Positions 29,641 to 38,412 are shown, numbered from the stretch's first letter. The stretch is DNA of 64,000 bases from Bog-756 sp963813525 (GCA_963813525.1 CAWEZI010000005.1:2418001-2482000), one strand, 5' to 3'. Notes: generated by a model from the sequence alone, not told the origin. Numbers and translations are program-made.

Positions 29641-31650
29641 TCACGGAGGGCCGATCAGGTCGAGCGCCCGGGCGGCCACGTTGTCGGGGGTGAAGCCGAA
29701 CTCGTCCAGCGCCACCTGCCCGGGGGCCGAGGCACCGAAGTGGTCGATGCTCACGGTGGCGTCGGCGTAGCGGTCCCAACCGAAGGAGCTGGCCGCCTCG
29801 ACGGCCAGCGCGGGGAGACCGGGGGGAAGGACCTCGTCCCGGTACGGGAGGGGCTGGAGGGCGAACAGCTCCCACGACGGGAAGGACACCACCCGGGCCG
29901 GCACCCCGGCCTGGGCCAGCAGGTCGGCGGCGGCCACGCACACGTGGACCTCGCTGCCTGTCCCGATGAGCACGACCCGGGGTTCGGCGTCCGGATCGGA
30001 CAGCACGTAGGCGCCACGGGGAACACCGGAGAGGGCCCGCTCGGCCGTGGCCGCCAGCACCGGGATCTCCTGTCGCGTGAGGACGAGAGCGGTGGGCCCG
30101 TCGCTGTCGATAGCGACCCGCCAGGCCTGTGCCGTCTCGTTGGCATCGGCCGGACGGATGACCCGCAGGCCGGGCATGGCCCGCACCGCGGCCAGCTGTT
30201 CGATGGGCTGGTGGGTGGGTCCGTCCTGCCCGAGCCCGATCGAGTCGTGGGTCCACGAGTAGATCACGTGCACGCCGGACAGAGCGGCCACCCGTACGGC
30301 GCCGCGCATGTAGTCGCTGAAGACGAAGAATGTGCCCCCCACCGGGACGATGCCGCCGTGGGCGGCCATGCCGGTCATCACCCCGCCCATGCCGTGTTCG
30401 CGAATGCCGTAGTGGATGAGGCTCCCGCCGGGGTCGGCCACCGACTGGGCGGTGGCCCCGGCCATGGCCATTCCCGTGTTGCCGGTCAGGTCGGCGCTGC
30501 CCGGCATGAGCCCGGGGATGGCGGCGCCGGTGGCGTCGAGGCAGGCCTTGACCGCCTTGCGGGTGGCCATGGGCCCGTCGGCGGGCACAAAGGTCGGAAG
30601 AGCGGCGTCCCAGTCGGGTACACCGTGGCCCCGCTGGGCGGCCTCCCAACGCTGTTTGTCGCCCGTCCAGGCGTCGAACCGCTCACGCCAGGCCCGGCGG
30701 ACGGCTTGGCCGCGGGGGATGCAGTCCCGGTACATGTCGAGGACTTCGTCCGGTACCCAGAAGGCCTCGTCCGGTGGAAGCCCGAGCAGCTCCTTGGTCA
30801 GCCGGATCTCATCGGGCGGGAAGGGGTCACCGTGGGCCTTGGCCGTGTCGGTGAGGTGGGGCGACGGGTAGCCGATGTGGCTGCGCAGGATGATGAGCGA
30901 GGGCCTGTACTCGTCGGCCTTGGCCCGGCCCAGGGCGGCCTCGAGGGCGTCGAGGTCGTTGGCCACCTCGCCCACGTTCTCCACCGACCACCCGTAGGCC
31001 GAAAAGCGCTCGCCCACGTCGTCGTTGTAGGCCAGCTCGGTCGGGCCGTCGATGGTGATGTGGTTGTCGTCGTACACGTAGATGAGGCGGCCCAGTTGGA
31101 GGTGACCGGCGAGAGAGGCGGCTTCGTGCGAGATGCCTTCCTCGAAGCACCCGTCGCCGGCGAACACGAAGACGTGGTGGTCGCAGACTTCGGGCGAGAA
31201 GTTGGTCCGGAGCCACCGCTCGGCGATCCCCATGCCCACGCCGTTGGCCACACCCTGGCCGAGGGGCCCGGTGGTGACTTCGACACCGGGGGTGCGACCG
31301 AGCTCGGGATGACCCGGCGTGCGGCTTCCCCACTGCCGAAAGCCGCGGAGATCGTCCAGGGTCAGCCCGTACCCGGTGAGGTAGAGCATCGAATAGAGCA
31401 GGATGGAGGCGTGTCCGTTGGACAGGACGAAGCGGTCCCGATCGGGCCAGTGCGGTTCGGAGGGGTCGTGCCGCATGATCCGGGTGAAGAGCACATGGGC
31501 CAAAGGGGCGAGAGCCATGGCCGTCCCGGTGTGGCCGGAGTCGGCCGCCCGGGGGGCGTCCATGGCCAAGCCGCGGATGACGTTGATGCCGAGCTGGTCG
31601 AGCCGGCCGGCGCCGCTGGGGTCGGCCACGGGCAGCAGCGGATCGGTCAT
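29641..31650 (-). CDS. tkt: Transketolase
   Basis: Tkt transfers two-carbon ketol units between sugar phosphates with thiamine diphosphate. The 669-residue protein has the ThDP motif GDGCFEEGISHEAASLAGHL with the closing DDN near residue 185, DSGHTGTAMALAPL at the N-terminus, and the central pyrimidine-domain HDSIGLGQDGPTHQPIEQL near residue 475. It leads the tkt-tal-gnd-zwf-pgl cluster. ATG 31650 is selected because a minus-strand TAGGGT ends eight bases before it; the frame is open upstream with no family likeness. Confidence 0.95.
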   Translation of the reverse strand: MTDPLLPVADPSGAGRLDQLGINVIRGLAMDAPRAADSGHTGTAMALAPLAHVLFTRIMRHDPSEPHWPDRDRFVLSNGHASILLYSMLYLTGYGLTLDDLRGFRQWGSRTPGHPELGRTPGVEVTTGPLGQGVANGVGMGIAERWLRTNFSPEVCDHHVFVFAGDGCFEEGISHEAASLAGHLQLGRLIYVYDDNHITIDGPTELAYNDDVGERFSAYGWSVENVGEVANDLDALEAALGRAKADEYRPSLIILRSHIGYPSPHLTDTAKAHGDPFPPDEIRLTKELLGLPPDEAFWVPDEVLDMYRDCIPRGQAVRRAWRERFDAWTGDKQRWEAAQRGHGVPDWDAALPTFVPADGPMATRKAVKACLDATGAAIPGLMPGSADLTGNTGMAMAGATAQSVADPGGSLIHYGIREHGMGGVMTGMAAHGGIVPVGGTFFVFSDYMRGAVRVAALSGVHVIYSWTHDSIGLGQDGPTHQPIEQLAAVRAMPGLRVIRPADANETAQAWRVAIDSDGPTALVLTRQEIPVLAATAERALSGVPRGAYVLSDPDAEPRVVLIGTGSEVHVCVAAADLLAQAGVPARVVSFPSWELFALQPLPYRDEVLPPGLPALAVEAASSFGWDRYADATVSIDHFGASAPGQVALDEFGFTPDNVAARALDLIGPP

Positions 31651-31658
31651 CGTCGGCA

Positions 31659-31664
31659 ACCCTA
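31659..31664 (-). promoter_or_regulatory. -10 box for leaderless tkt and the pentose phosphate operon
   Basis: Minus-strand TAGGGT ends eight bases before ATG 31650 with no ribosome-binding site between. Confidence 0.45.
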
Positions 31665-31712
31665 CCGGTCGATGGTGACCTGGTCGACGACGGGGTGGTC
31701 GTCCGTATCGGG

Positions 31713-32861
31713 CTAGCGCTCCCGGAACAGAGCCATCGACGCGGCAAAGGCGTGCACGAAGTTGTGCCCGCCCACCGGGCCGATCTCGCCGGCGGCCAGG
31801 AAGCCGGAGACCGGGATGGTGCCGAGCGATCGTTGCAACATGCGGGCGTCGTGGTGGGCGTCGTCGAAGAGCCGGGTGCCCCGCCCGTTGCAACTGAACA
31901 GGAGGGCGGCGTCGGCCCGGCGACCCTCGAGCAGAGTGGACAGCTCGCGGTGGGCGGTCTCGGCGTTGCGGAGATGGAAGCGCACCGTGCTGCCGAGGGG
32001 GATCCGGTCGTCCACGGCCACCGCGCCGGTCGAACGGTCCACGCCGACCACCGAGCGCACCAGGAAATCGCCGGGCCCGGGCTCGGCCACATGCTCATCG
32101 ATGAGCCGGCCGACCAGCAGCCCGTTGGACTCGATGCCGGCGATGTCGGGCGGGTCGAGCCCGGTCCGGATCTGTTCCACCAGGCACTCCATGGCCGGCG
32201 CGCCGGCGACCTCATAGATGACATTGCGGTCGGAGCGGGTCACGGTCAACGTCTGGCCGTAGGGGCGGCAGCCCTGGGACACCAGCGGCTCGACGGCCAC
32301 CCCGCCTCCGAGGAGGATCCCGACCGCCCCTTCGGTGACCACCCGGTCTCCCACCACCAGTCGGCTGCCCCCCGGTCCGCGTCCGCCGGAGACGTTGCCC
32401 CCGACCACCGGGATCCCGGAGCCGGACTCCTCCATCCAGCTCACGAATTCGACGGCGGGAAAGGTGAAGGGATCGGCCAGCACGATGAGGGCGCTCGGGG
32501 TGAACCCCACCGGTTCGGGCCACCCGGCGAAATGCCACGTGTCGTCGGCCAGCCGGGTGGCCCGCAGGTGGACGGGAACCAGGGGTCCGACCTGGCCGGC
32601 CCAGAGGCTGATGGCCGGCGTCTCCTCGATCTCGCGTCCGGTGGCCACCACCGACTCGGCCGCGCACCCCACGATGGCCAGTGGCTGGAGCACGGCAGCC
32701 ACGGCGGCCACGATGTCTTCGAGGGCACCGGCGTGGGGGCGGGTGGCCGTCACCACCACCAGATCCGGCCGCTCGCCCACCGCCTCCAGCACGGCCCCCG
32801 AAACCTCACCGGTGGCCTGTGACGCCACCGGATGCTGTGACAGGGCGTTGGCGAAAGCCAC
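31713..32861 (-). CDS. FIST N/C domain protein
   Basis: The 382-residue protein has an N-terminal FIST domain (VVVTATRPHAGALEDIVAAV, IVGCAAESVVATGRE; about 30-200) and a C-terminal FIST_C domain (about 215-375) with LFSCNGRGTRLF and GFLAAGEIGPVGGHNFVHAFA. FIST proteins are proposed small-ligand (amino acid) sensors, usually linked to signalling; no kinase or cyclase domain is attached here. GTG 32861 starts six bases after the bicupin stop, so the two genes are probably cotranscribed. Confidence 0.88.
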   Translation of the reverse strand: MAFANALSQHPVASQATGEVSGAVLEAVGERPDLVVVTATRPHAGALEDIVAAVAAVLQPLAIVGCAAESVVATGREIEETPAISLWAGQVGPLVPVHLRATRLADDTWHFAGWPEPVGFTPSALIVLADPFTFPAVEFVSWMEESGSGIPVVGGNVSGGRGPGGSRLVVGDRVVTEGAVGILLGGGVAVEPLVSQGCRPYGQTLTVTRSDRNVIYEVAGAPAMECLVEQIRTGLDPPDIAGIESNGLLVGRLIDEHVAEPGPGDFLVRSVVGVDRSTGAVAVDDRIPLGSTVRFHLRNAETAHRELSTLLEGRRADAALLFSCNGRGTRLFDDAHHDARMLQRSLGTIPVSGFLAAGEIGPVGGHNFVHAFAASMALFRER

Positions 32862-32867
32862 GGCGGC

Positions 32868-33869
32868 TCAGCCGCCGGTCGGTGCGAACCGGATGTCGAG
32901 CGAGCGGAGATAGGTGTGGAGGCCGGCGTCCTGTACCGGCACCAGGTGGGCCGGTTGTCCCGATTGGTTGTGGTGGCTGTGCCACAGGCCCGGCGGGGTG
33001 ACGAAGGCGCCGGCCGGTTCCCAGTCGACGCGGGTGGGGTCGACGATGAGTCCGTCGGCATCGAGGTGGGAACCGATGAGCGAATAACACCCCGGGGCGC
33101 AGTCGAGGATCAGATCGACGGCCACACTCTGGTGCCGGTGGGGGCGCTGGACCCGACCGGCGGGCAGCACACCGAGCATGGCCCACAGGGTGTGGGTGAC
33201 GGTCAGGGTCTGGGGGGTGGCGGTGTTGGCCAGAAGCACGCTGATCCGACTGCGCTCGGAGGCCGACGGGTCGCCTTCCACCTCGGCCAGCCGGGCCCGG
33301 GCGGCCGAGCCGTCGTAGTGGGTCGGGGCGAACCGTCTCTCGCCCGGCTCGGCGCCGAGGTAGCGGAGCAGGGGAGCATCGGTCACCCGGTAGAGAAGGG
33401 CATCGCTGTCAGTGTCGGTATCAGCATGGTGGACGGTGGTGCACCCGGCCGGCAGGGTCCAGAAGTCGCCGGTCGTCCAGCTCAGGGTGACCGCCGGGTG
33501 GGTGGGGGAGCCCTCGACCCGACTGTGCCCGGTGCCCCGGATGCAGGTGTAGAGCTCGCTGGTGGCGTCCGGTGCGGTGGCCAGCTCCTCGCCCGCTCTG
33601 ATGACCACGAACGAGGCCAGAAGGCCCGGGGTGGTGGCCGGGTAGGGCACACCGAGCCGGTCGGCCAGGTCGACAGGGACCACCCGGGTCGGGCCCCCGT
33701 GGTGGAGGGCGGCGGGGAAGGTGTGCACCGGTACCGGGCTGATGGTGCCGGCGGCCAAGGGGTCGACGGCCGTCGAGTACTCGTAGAATAGGGCGTCGCC
33801 CGCCCAGTTCTCGTCGGCCTGGCCCATCAGCAAGGTGGGCCCCGGGGTGACTGCGGATCGAGCAACCAT
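32868..33869 (-). CDS. Bicupin, gentisate 1,2-dioxygenase-like
   Basis: The 333-residue protein has two cupin barrels. The first contains TSELYTCIRGTGHSRVEG and DFWTLPAGCTTVHHAD, and the second HRHQSVAVDLILD and PPGLWHSHHNQSG. The histidine arrangement fits iron-dependent gentisate or 1-hydroxy-2-naphthoate dioxygenases, but identity looks moderate and no ring-cleavage partners are nearby, so the substrate is open. ATG 33869 follows a minus-strand GATACT by six bases. It is divergent from a thioesterase gene 41 bases away. Confidence 0.75.
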   Translation of the reverse strand: MVARSAVTPGPTLLMGQADENWAGDALFYEYSTAVDPLAAGTISPVPVHTFPAALHHGGPTRVVPVDLADRLGVPYPATTPGLLASFVVIRAGEELATAPDATSELYTCIRGTGHSRVEGSPTHPAVTLSWTTGDFWTLPAGCTTVHHADTDTDSDALLYRVTDAPLLRYLGAEPGERRFAPTHYDGSAARARLAEVEGDPSASERSRISVLLANTATPQTLTVTHTLWAMLGVLPAGRVQRPHRHQSVAVDLILDCAPGCYSLIGSHLDADGLIVDPTRVDWEPAGAFVTPPGLWHSHHNQSGQPAHLVPVQDAGLHTYLRSLDIRFAPTGG

Positions 33870-33897
33870 CCTCCCAGTATCGACCCGGTCGAGGGGG

Positions 33898-33903
33898 TAG
33901 CGT
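33898..33903 (+). promoter_or_regulatory. -10 box for leaderless thioesterase gene
   Basis: TAGCGT ends seven bases before GTG 33911; the intervening bases contain no ribosome site. Confidence 0.5.
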
Positions 33904-33910
33904 CACACAA

Positions 33911-34321
33911 GTGGTCGAGCCGCAGATCCAGGTGCCGTCCAACTGCGAGTTGACCCTGGGGATGACCTGCATCGACAAGGTCGAGCCGGGCCGGACCCGG
34001 TGGACGATGCGGGCCGACGAGCGGTTCGCCAATCCGGCCGGCATCGTCCAGGGTGGTTTCCTCGGGGCCATGGCCGACTCGGCCATGGGATCGGCCACGG
34101 TGACCTATGCCCGTGCCGCCGGCCGCCGGGTGATCTCCTCCAACGTGGAGATGAAGACCAGCTTCATGGCCCCGGTGCGGGTGGGAGCCACCCTCATCTG
34201 CACGGCTTCGGTGGTCTCGGGTGGCCGCCGGGTTGCTTTCGCCGAGGCCGAAGTGGTCGACGACGGGGGAACGGTGGTGGCCCGGGCCAGTTCCACCTAC
34301 CTGTTCACCGACCGCCCCTGA
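33911..34321 (+). CDS. PaaI-type hotdog thioesterase
   Basis: A 136-residue hotdog-fold protein. NPAGIVQGGFLGAMADSAMG carries the family's 'G.vhGG....l.D' helix, and SSNVEMKTSFMAPV is the second conserved strand region. Members hydrolyse acyl-CoA thioesters, often aromatic or fatty. The GTG start lies seven bases after a TAGCGT -10, indicating leaderless expression. It is divergent from the bicupin gene. Confidence 0.88.
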   Translation: MVEPQIQVPSNCELTLGMTCIDKVEPGRTRWTMRADERFANPAGIVQGGFLGAMADSAMGSATVTYARAAGRRVISSNVEMKTSFMAPVRVGATLICTASVVSGGRRVAFAEAEVVDDGGTVVARASSTYLFTDRP

Positions 34322-34401
34322 CCGCCCGGCACCCGGGCCGGAGCGTGGCTCGTCGGTGCGGCCCGAAGCCCCTGCCTATAGTTGGGGGCTAGCGACGTAG
34401 G

Positions 34402-34441
34402 CGCACGGTCGGGGCATCGGCCACCGTGCGAGCTTGCACGG
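34402..34441 (+). promoter_or_regulatory. 5' leader with two mutually exclusive hairpins
   Basis: CGCACGGT (34402-34409) can pair with ACCGTGCG (34423-34430). Alternatively CCGTGC (34424-34429) can pair with GCACGG (34436-34441), ending just before the GGAGGA ribosome site. A TATAGT at 34377-34382 is a candidate -10 upstream. The layout resembles an attenuator or ribosome-site switch. Confidence 0.3.
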
Positions 34442-34454
34442 ACCGAGGAGGATC

Positions 34455-34817
34455 GTGGCCGGAGGCCGGAGGACGGGACGAGGACTGGGCGCCTTGCGCT
34501 CGACGGGGAGCGAGACGCTCCAGCTGATCATCGACTACGTCAAGCAGGAAACCCTCGATCCGCTCAAGGGTCTGGGTCGCTACGTGCTCTTCGGTGTGGC
34601 CGGTTCGGTGGCTCTGGCCATCGGCTTGGTCATCTTGTCGGTGGCCTTCCTGCGGTTCCTCCAGGGCGAGACGGATGACGCTTTCACCGGCAACCTGTCG
34701 TGGGTGCCCTACCTCATCTGCGCCGTCGTCGTGGTGGCGGTGGCGGCGGTGGCCGTGTGGGCGGTGACCCGGGGACAGGGTCAGACGGCCGACGCCGGAG
34801 AGGAGAAGGTCCGATGA
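34455..34817 (+). CDS. Phage-holin-like (Holin_X/DUF1469) membrane protein
   Basis: A 120-residue protein with ETLQLIIDYVKQETLDPLKGL, the amphipathic lead-in typical of actinobacterial Holin-X proteins, followed by two transmembrane helices at about residues 44-66 and 81-104. Despite the name these chromosomal proteins are not phage-derived as a rule. GGAGGA at 34446-34451 precedes GTG 34455 by a short three-base gap. It overlaps the next gene by four bases (ATGA). Confidence 0.7.
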   Translation: MAGGRRTGRGLGALRSTGSETLQLIIDYVKQETLDPLKGLGRYVLFGVAGSVALAIGLVILSVAFLRFLQGETDDAFTGNLSWVPYLICAVVVVAVAAVAVWAVTRGQGQTADAGEEKVR

Positions 34818-35038
34818 GTCCGGAGCCGATGCCGACGCCGACGCCGATCACCCGCGACGATATAGAGGCCAAGTTCCGCGAACTGACCGGCGAGGCCACC
34901 GACGAGGCGGAGTCGAAGCGCTCCCAGGCCCTGACCGTGGCGCTGGCCGTGGGGGTGGCCATGGTCGCCGTGGTCTTCCTCATCGGGCGGCGGAACGGCC
35001 GGCGCCGGTCGGCCGTCGTCGAAGTACGGCGGATCTGA
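34814..35038 (+). CDS. Small single-pass membrane protein
   Basis: A 74-residue protein with a Pro-rich N-terminus, an acidic helix (ITRDDIEAKFRELTGEATDE), one transmembrane helix at about residues 42-60 (TVALAVGVAMVAVVFLIG), and a basic RRNGRRRS end. ATG 34814 overlaps the holin-like stop, so it is translationally coupled. Function unknown; the pair may form a membrane complex. Confidence 0.7.
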   Translation: MSPEPMPTPTPITRDDIEAKFRELTGEATDEAESKRSQALTVALAVGVAMVAVVFLIGRRNGRRRSAVVEVRRI

Positions 35039-35041
35039 GCG

Positions 35042-35251
35042 GTGGACACCTTCTTGCAGTACATCCAGGTCAAGGCGTTCGGCCGCGGCCTGAGGGGATA
35101 CCACACCGCCTGGCTGGTGGTCGGGGTGGCCATCTGGATGCTCAACCGGGCGCGGCACCAGAGCGACGTCGTCTACCGCACGCGGCTCAAGCCCGGCGAG
35201 CGCCTGGTCATTTCGGCCTCGTCCGGCCCCCCTCCTCCCGTATCTGGCTGA
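35042..35251 (+). CDS. Small protein of unknown function
   Basis: A 69-residue protein with a central hydrophobic stretch (YHTAWLVVGVAIWML) and a basic, then Pro-rich tail (GERLVISASSGPPPP). GTG 35042 follows the previous stop by three bases and trmI starts five bases after its end, so it sits in a tight operon. Phrases such as 'VVYRTRLKPGERLVI' recur in small actinobacterial envelope proteins. No role can be assigned. Confidence 0.62.
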   Translation: MDTFLQYIQVKAFGRGLRGYHTAWLVVGVAIWMLNRARHQSDVVYRTRLKPGERLVISASSGPPPPVSG

Positions 35252-35256
35252 GCGAC

Positions 35257-36057
35257 ATGGCAGCCGACGAGGATCGGAGCATCCTCCGGGCGGGCGAGCG
35301 GGTGCTCCTGTTGGATGCCAAGGACCGCCGCTACCTGATCACCCTCAAGACCGGCGCCACCTTCCACACCCACGTCGGCATCGTCGACCACGACCATCTG
35401 ATCGGCGCCCCCGAGGGTTCCACCATCCTCGGCAGCACCGGTCGCCGGTTCGTGGTGGTGCGCCCCACCCTTGGCGATGCCGTGCTCAAGATGCCGCGCG
35501 GCGCACAGGTCATCTACCCGAAGGACTTGGGCGCCATCCTCATCGAGGCGGACATCGCCCCGTCCATGCGGGTGCTGGAGGCGGGGGTGGGCTCGGGGGC
35601 GCTGTCCATGGCCCTTCTGCGTGCCGGGGCCGAGGTGATCGGCTACGAGCTGCGCGAGGACTTTGCCGCCCAGGCCGCCCGCAACGTGGCCGCCCTGGTG
35701 GGAGAGGGCGCTCCGTACCGGGTGGAGATCCGCGATGTCTACGCCGGCATCGACGAGAGCGGGCTCGACCGCATCCTGCTCGACCTACCCGAGCCGTGGC
35801 GTGTCCTGGTCCATGCCGAAAAGGCGCTGCGCCCGGGGGGGATCCTGTGCGCCTACCTTCCCTCCATCAACCAGACCGCATCGCTGCGCTCGGCCATGGA
35901 GGACTCCCCCTTCGGGATGGCGGTCACCCTCGAGGTGCTCCACCGGACCTGGCATGTGGAGTCCCGCTCGGTCCGGCCCAACCACCGCATGGTCGGTCAC
36001 ACCGGGTTCCTGACCACCGCCCGGCTACTCCTCCCGGCCGACGCGGGGGACGGATGA
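35257..36057 (+). CDS. trmI: tRNA (adenine-N1)-methyltransferase, position 58
   Basis: TrmI methylates A58 in the T-loop of tRNAs with S-adenosylmethionine. The 266-residue protein has a small N-terminal beta domain (GERVLLLDAKDRRYLITL) and a Rossmann methyltransferase domain with VLEAGVGSGALSMALLRAG near residue 108 and LDRILLDLPEPWRVL near 170. Its place just upstream of the proteasome locus matches mycobacteria, where Rv2118c precedes the ATPase gene. Confidence 0.93.
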   Translation: MAADEDRSILRAGERVLLLDAKDRRYLITLKTGATFHTHVGIVDHDHLIGAPEGSTILGSTGRRFVVVRPTLGDAVLKMPRGAQVIYPKDLGAILIEADIAPSMRVLEAGVGSGALSMALLRAGAEVIGYELREDFAAQAARNVAALVGEGAPYRVEIRDVYAGIDESGLDRILLDLPEPWRVLVHAEKALRPGGILCAYLPSINQTASLRSAMEDSPFGMAVTLEVLHRTWHVESRSVRPNHRMVGHTGFLTTARLLLPADAGDG

Positions 36058-36105
36058 CGACGGACGGAGCCGGTCCGGTGGAGGCCACGCCTCAGGCCGG
36101 CCCGA

Positions 36106-36342
36106 TCAGCTCTGTTCTATGAAGATGCACTCGCCCGGACACTCTTCGGACGCCTCGACCACGGCATCCTCCAGGTCCTCGGGAACGGCGGCCATACCGG
36201 CCGACCCGCCCGGCTCGCTCTTGACGTCGGCGCCCTCTTTGACGTAGGCGAGCCCGTCGTCGAGCAGCGTGAACACAGCGGGGGCGATCTCCTCGCAGAG
36301 ACCGTCTCCCGTGCAGAGATCCTGGTCGATCCAGACCTTCAT
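36106..36342 (-). CDS. Ferredoxin with CxxDxxC cluster motif
   Basis: A 78-residue ferredoxin. Cluster ligands are Cys10 and Cys16 in CTGDGLC plus two cysteines in ECPGEC near the C-terminus. The second cysteine of the usual CxxCxxC is Asp13, so the cluster should be [3Fe-4S], or [4Fe-4S] with Asp ligation. Such actinobacterial ferredoxins often serve cytochrome P450s; none is in this window. It lies antisense between trmI and the proteasome ATPase gene and has its own promoter region with a palindromic site. Confidence 0.9.
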   Translation of the reverse strand: MKVWIDQDLCTGDGLCEEIAPAVFTLLDDGLAYVKEGADVKSEPGGSAGMAAVPEDLEDAVVEASEECPGECIFIEQS

Positions 36343-36500
36343 CAGTGACTTCGCTCCTGGTTGCTTTCCGGTTCCTCCGGGCGGCTGCCACCGCTCGACA
36401 GCGCGGTGGCTGCTCGGCGAGGTCGCGGCTCACCCTGGGCACCTTCGACCTCGGGTCCGGCCCTTTGCCCCAATGCTATCCGGAACCGGGCCCCCTTTGA

Positions 36501-36515
36501 CTGACGGTTCGTCAG
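36501..36515. promoter_or_regulatory. TetR-type palindromic operator candidate
   Basis: CTGACG-GTT-CGTCAG is a perfect 6-base inverted repeat with a three-base centre. It lies about 22 bases upstream of a minus-strand TAGCAT (36473-36478), the likely ferredoxin -10, so it would cover the -35 region. The arrangement suits repression of the ferredoxin gene. On the plus strand it is about 108 bases upstream of the ATPase gene. Confidence 0.45.
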
Positions 36516-36577
36516 AAAGGACGGTCCGAGGGTCCCGACCGAGGGCAAATGACGCGTGGAATGGCAAAGGGCCGGTG

Positions 36578-36583
36578 TAGGGT
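36578..36583 (+). promoter_or_regulatory. Candidate -10 of the proteasome ATPase gene
   Basis: TAGGGT lies 39 bases before ATG 36623; an AGGTGA ribosome site lies between. No clear -35 is seen. Confidence 0.35.
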
Positions 36584-36622
36584 CGCCAGCACGGACATAC
36601 GACGAACGAGGTGATGCCAGCC

Positions 36623-38398
36623 ATGGATTTCGATGACGGCGCAGATGCCGACCGGTCGGTGGATCCGATGGAAAGCGACGACCTCGACACGCTGCGCATC
36701 AGGGCCAGGGCTGCCGAGGAAGAGGTCACCGTCCTACGCCGGCGCCTGCAGGAGAGCCCCCGACGGGTCCAGACCCTGGAGGAGAAGCTGCTCGAGACCA
36801 AGGGCCAGCTGGCCCAAGCCATCTCGCAGAACGAGAAGCTCACCTTCACCCTGCAGACGGCCAAGGAGCACGTGGCCAACCTGCGCGAAGAGGTCGAGAA
36901 GCTGACCCAGCCCCCGGCTGCCTACGGAACCTTCCTGGGAACCAATCCCGACGGCACGGTGGATGTCTTTTCGGGGGGCCGCAAGATGCGGGTCTCCCTC
37001 CACCCGGACATCGATGCCGAGGAGATGCAACGGGGCGACGAGGTCGTGCTCAACGAGTCGCTCAACGTCATCCTGGCCCGCCAGGGCGAAGGCTCGGGAG
37101 AGGTGGTGGTCCTGAAGGAGGTGCTGGAGGACGGCCGCCGTGCCCTGGTCTACGGACGGGCCGACGAGGAGAGGGTGGCCGAGCTGGCCGACACCCTGAT
37201 CGGGGTCAAGCTGCGGGCCGGCGACACGGTGCTGATGGAGTCCCGCACCGGGCTGCTGGTCGAGAAGCTGGCTCGTCCCGAGGTCGAAGAGCTGGTGCTG
37301 GAGGAAGTTCCCGATGTGACCTACGCCGACGTGGGTGGTCTCGACGATCAGATCGAGGCCATCACCGACGCCGTCGAGCTCCCCTATCTGTACCGGTCCC
37401 TGTACGCCGAGCACAAGCTGCCGGCGCCCAAGGGCATCCTGCTCTACGGCCCACCCGGATGCGGCAAGACCTTGATCGCCAAGGCGGTGGCCAATTCGTT
37501 AGCCAAGAAAGTGGCCGAGGTCACCGGCAACACCAACACCCGGAGTTATTTCCTCAATATCAAAGGCCCCGAATTGCTCAACAAGTACGTGGGCGAGACC
37601 GAGCGTCAGATCCGCCTGGTCTTCCAGCGTGCCCGCGAGAAGTCGGAGGAGGGGGTTCCGGTCATCGTGTTCTTCGATGAGATGGACTCGCTGTTCCGCA
37701 CCCGGGGCACCGGGATCAGCTCGGACATGGAGTCGACCATCGTCCCCCAGCTGCTGGCCGAAATCGACGGCGTGGAGACGCTGAAGGACGTCATCGTCAT
37801 CGGGGCCTCGAACCGCGAGGACCTCATCGACCCGGCCATCCTCCGGCCCGGTCGCCTGGACGTGAAGATCCGGATCGAGCGGCCCAACGAAGTGGCCGCC
37901 ACCCAGATCTTCTCGCGCTACCTCACGCCCGATCTGCCGCTCGACGCCGACGAGGTCCGCACCTTGGGTGGTGGCGACCCCTCGAAGGCCACCCAGGCCA
38001 TGATCGAGGCCACGGTGACCGAGATGTACCGCAACGACGAGGAGAACCGCTTTCTCGAGGTGACCTACCAGGGTGGGGACAAAGAGACGCTCTACTACCG
38101 GGACTTCTCGTCGGGGGCCATGATCGAGAACATCGTGCGGCGAGCCAAGAAGTTGGCCATCAAGAGGGCCATCGCCGACGAGACCCGGGGCATCCGCACC
38201 GATGACCTGCTGCGGTCGATCCGCCAGGAGTACAAGGAGAACGAGGATCTGCCCAACACCACCAATCCGGACGACTGGGCGAAGATCTCGGGGAAGAAGG
38301 GCGAGCGCATCGTCTACATCCGTACCCTGATCAGCGACCACGAAGAGACCAAGGGTGGCCGATCCATCGAGCGGGTGGGCACCGGTCAGTACCTCTGA
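36623..38398 (+). CDS. arc: Proteasome-associated AAA ATPase (ARC/Mpa)
   Basis: Mpa/ARC binds Pup-tagged proteins, unfolds them and feeds the 20S core. The 591-residue protein has an N-terminal coiled coil (about 25-95) that grips Pup, OB-fold interdomains, and an AAA module with Walker A GPPGCGKT and Walker B VIVFFDEMDS. It ends in GQYL, the penultimate-tyrosine motif that docks in the proteasome alpha ring. ATG 36623 is chosen because AGGTGA at 36609-36614 is eight bases upstream; GTG 36611 and ATG 36614 are in frame alternatives. Confidence 0.96.
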   Translation: MDFDDGADADRSVDPMESDDLDTLRIRARAAEEEVTVLRRRLQESPRRVQTLEEKLLETKGQLAQAISQNEKLTFTLQTAKEHVANLREEVEKLTQPPAAYGTFLGTNPDGTVDVFSGGRKMRVSLHPDIDAEEMQRGDEVVLNESLNVILARQGEGSGEVVVLKEVLEDGRRALVYGRADEERVAELADTLIGVKLRAGDTVLMESRTGLLVEKLARPEVEELVLEEVPDVTYADVGGLDDQIEAITDAVELPYLYRSLYAEHKLPAPKGILLYGPPGCGKTLIAKAVANSLAKKVAEVTGNTNTRSYFLNIKGPELLNKYVGETERQIRLVFQRAREKSEEGVPVIVFFDEMDSLFRTRGTGISSDMESTIVPQLLAEIDGVETLKDVIVIGASNREDLIDPAILRPGRLDVKIRIERPNEVAATQIFSRYLTPDLPLDADEVRTLGGGDPSKATQAMIEATVTEMYRNDEENRFLEVTYQGGDKETLYYRDFSSGAMIENIVRRAKKLAIKRAIADETRGIRTDDLLRSIRQEYKENEDLPNTTNPDDWAKISGKKGERIVYIRTLISDHEETKGGRSIERVGTGQYL

Positions 38399-38412
38399 GC
38401 GTGGGGCCAGGA

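Noticed and set aside
31651..31893. Upstream extension of tkt
   Set aside because: The frame is open but the sequence has no transketolase likeness, overlaps the FIST gene, and the -10 at 31659-31664 supports ATG 31650.
34455..34817. Prophage remnant based on the holin-like protein
   Set aside because: Holin-X family proteins are common chromosomal genes in actinobacteria and no other phage gene is nearby.
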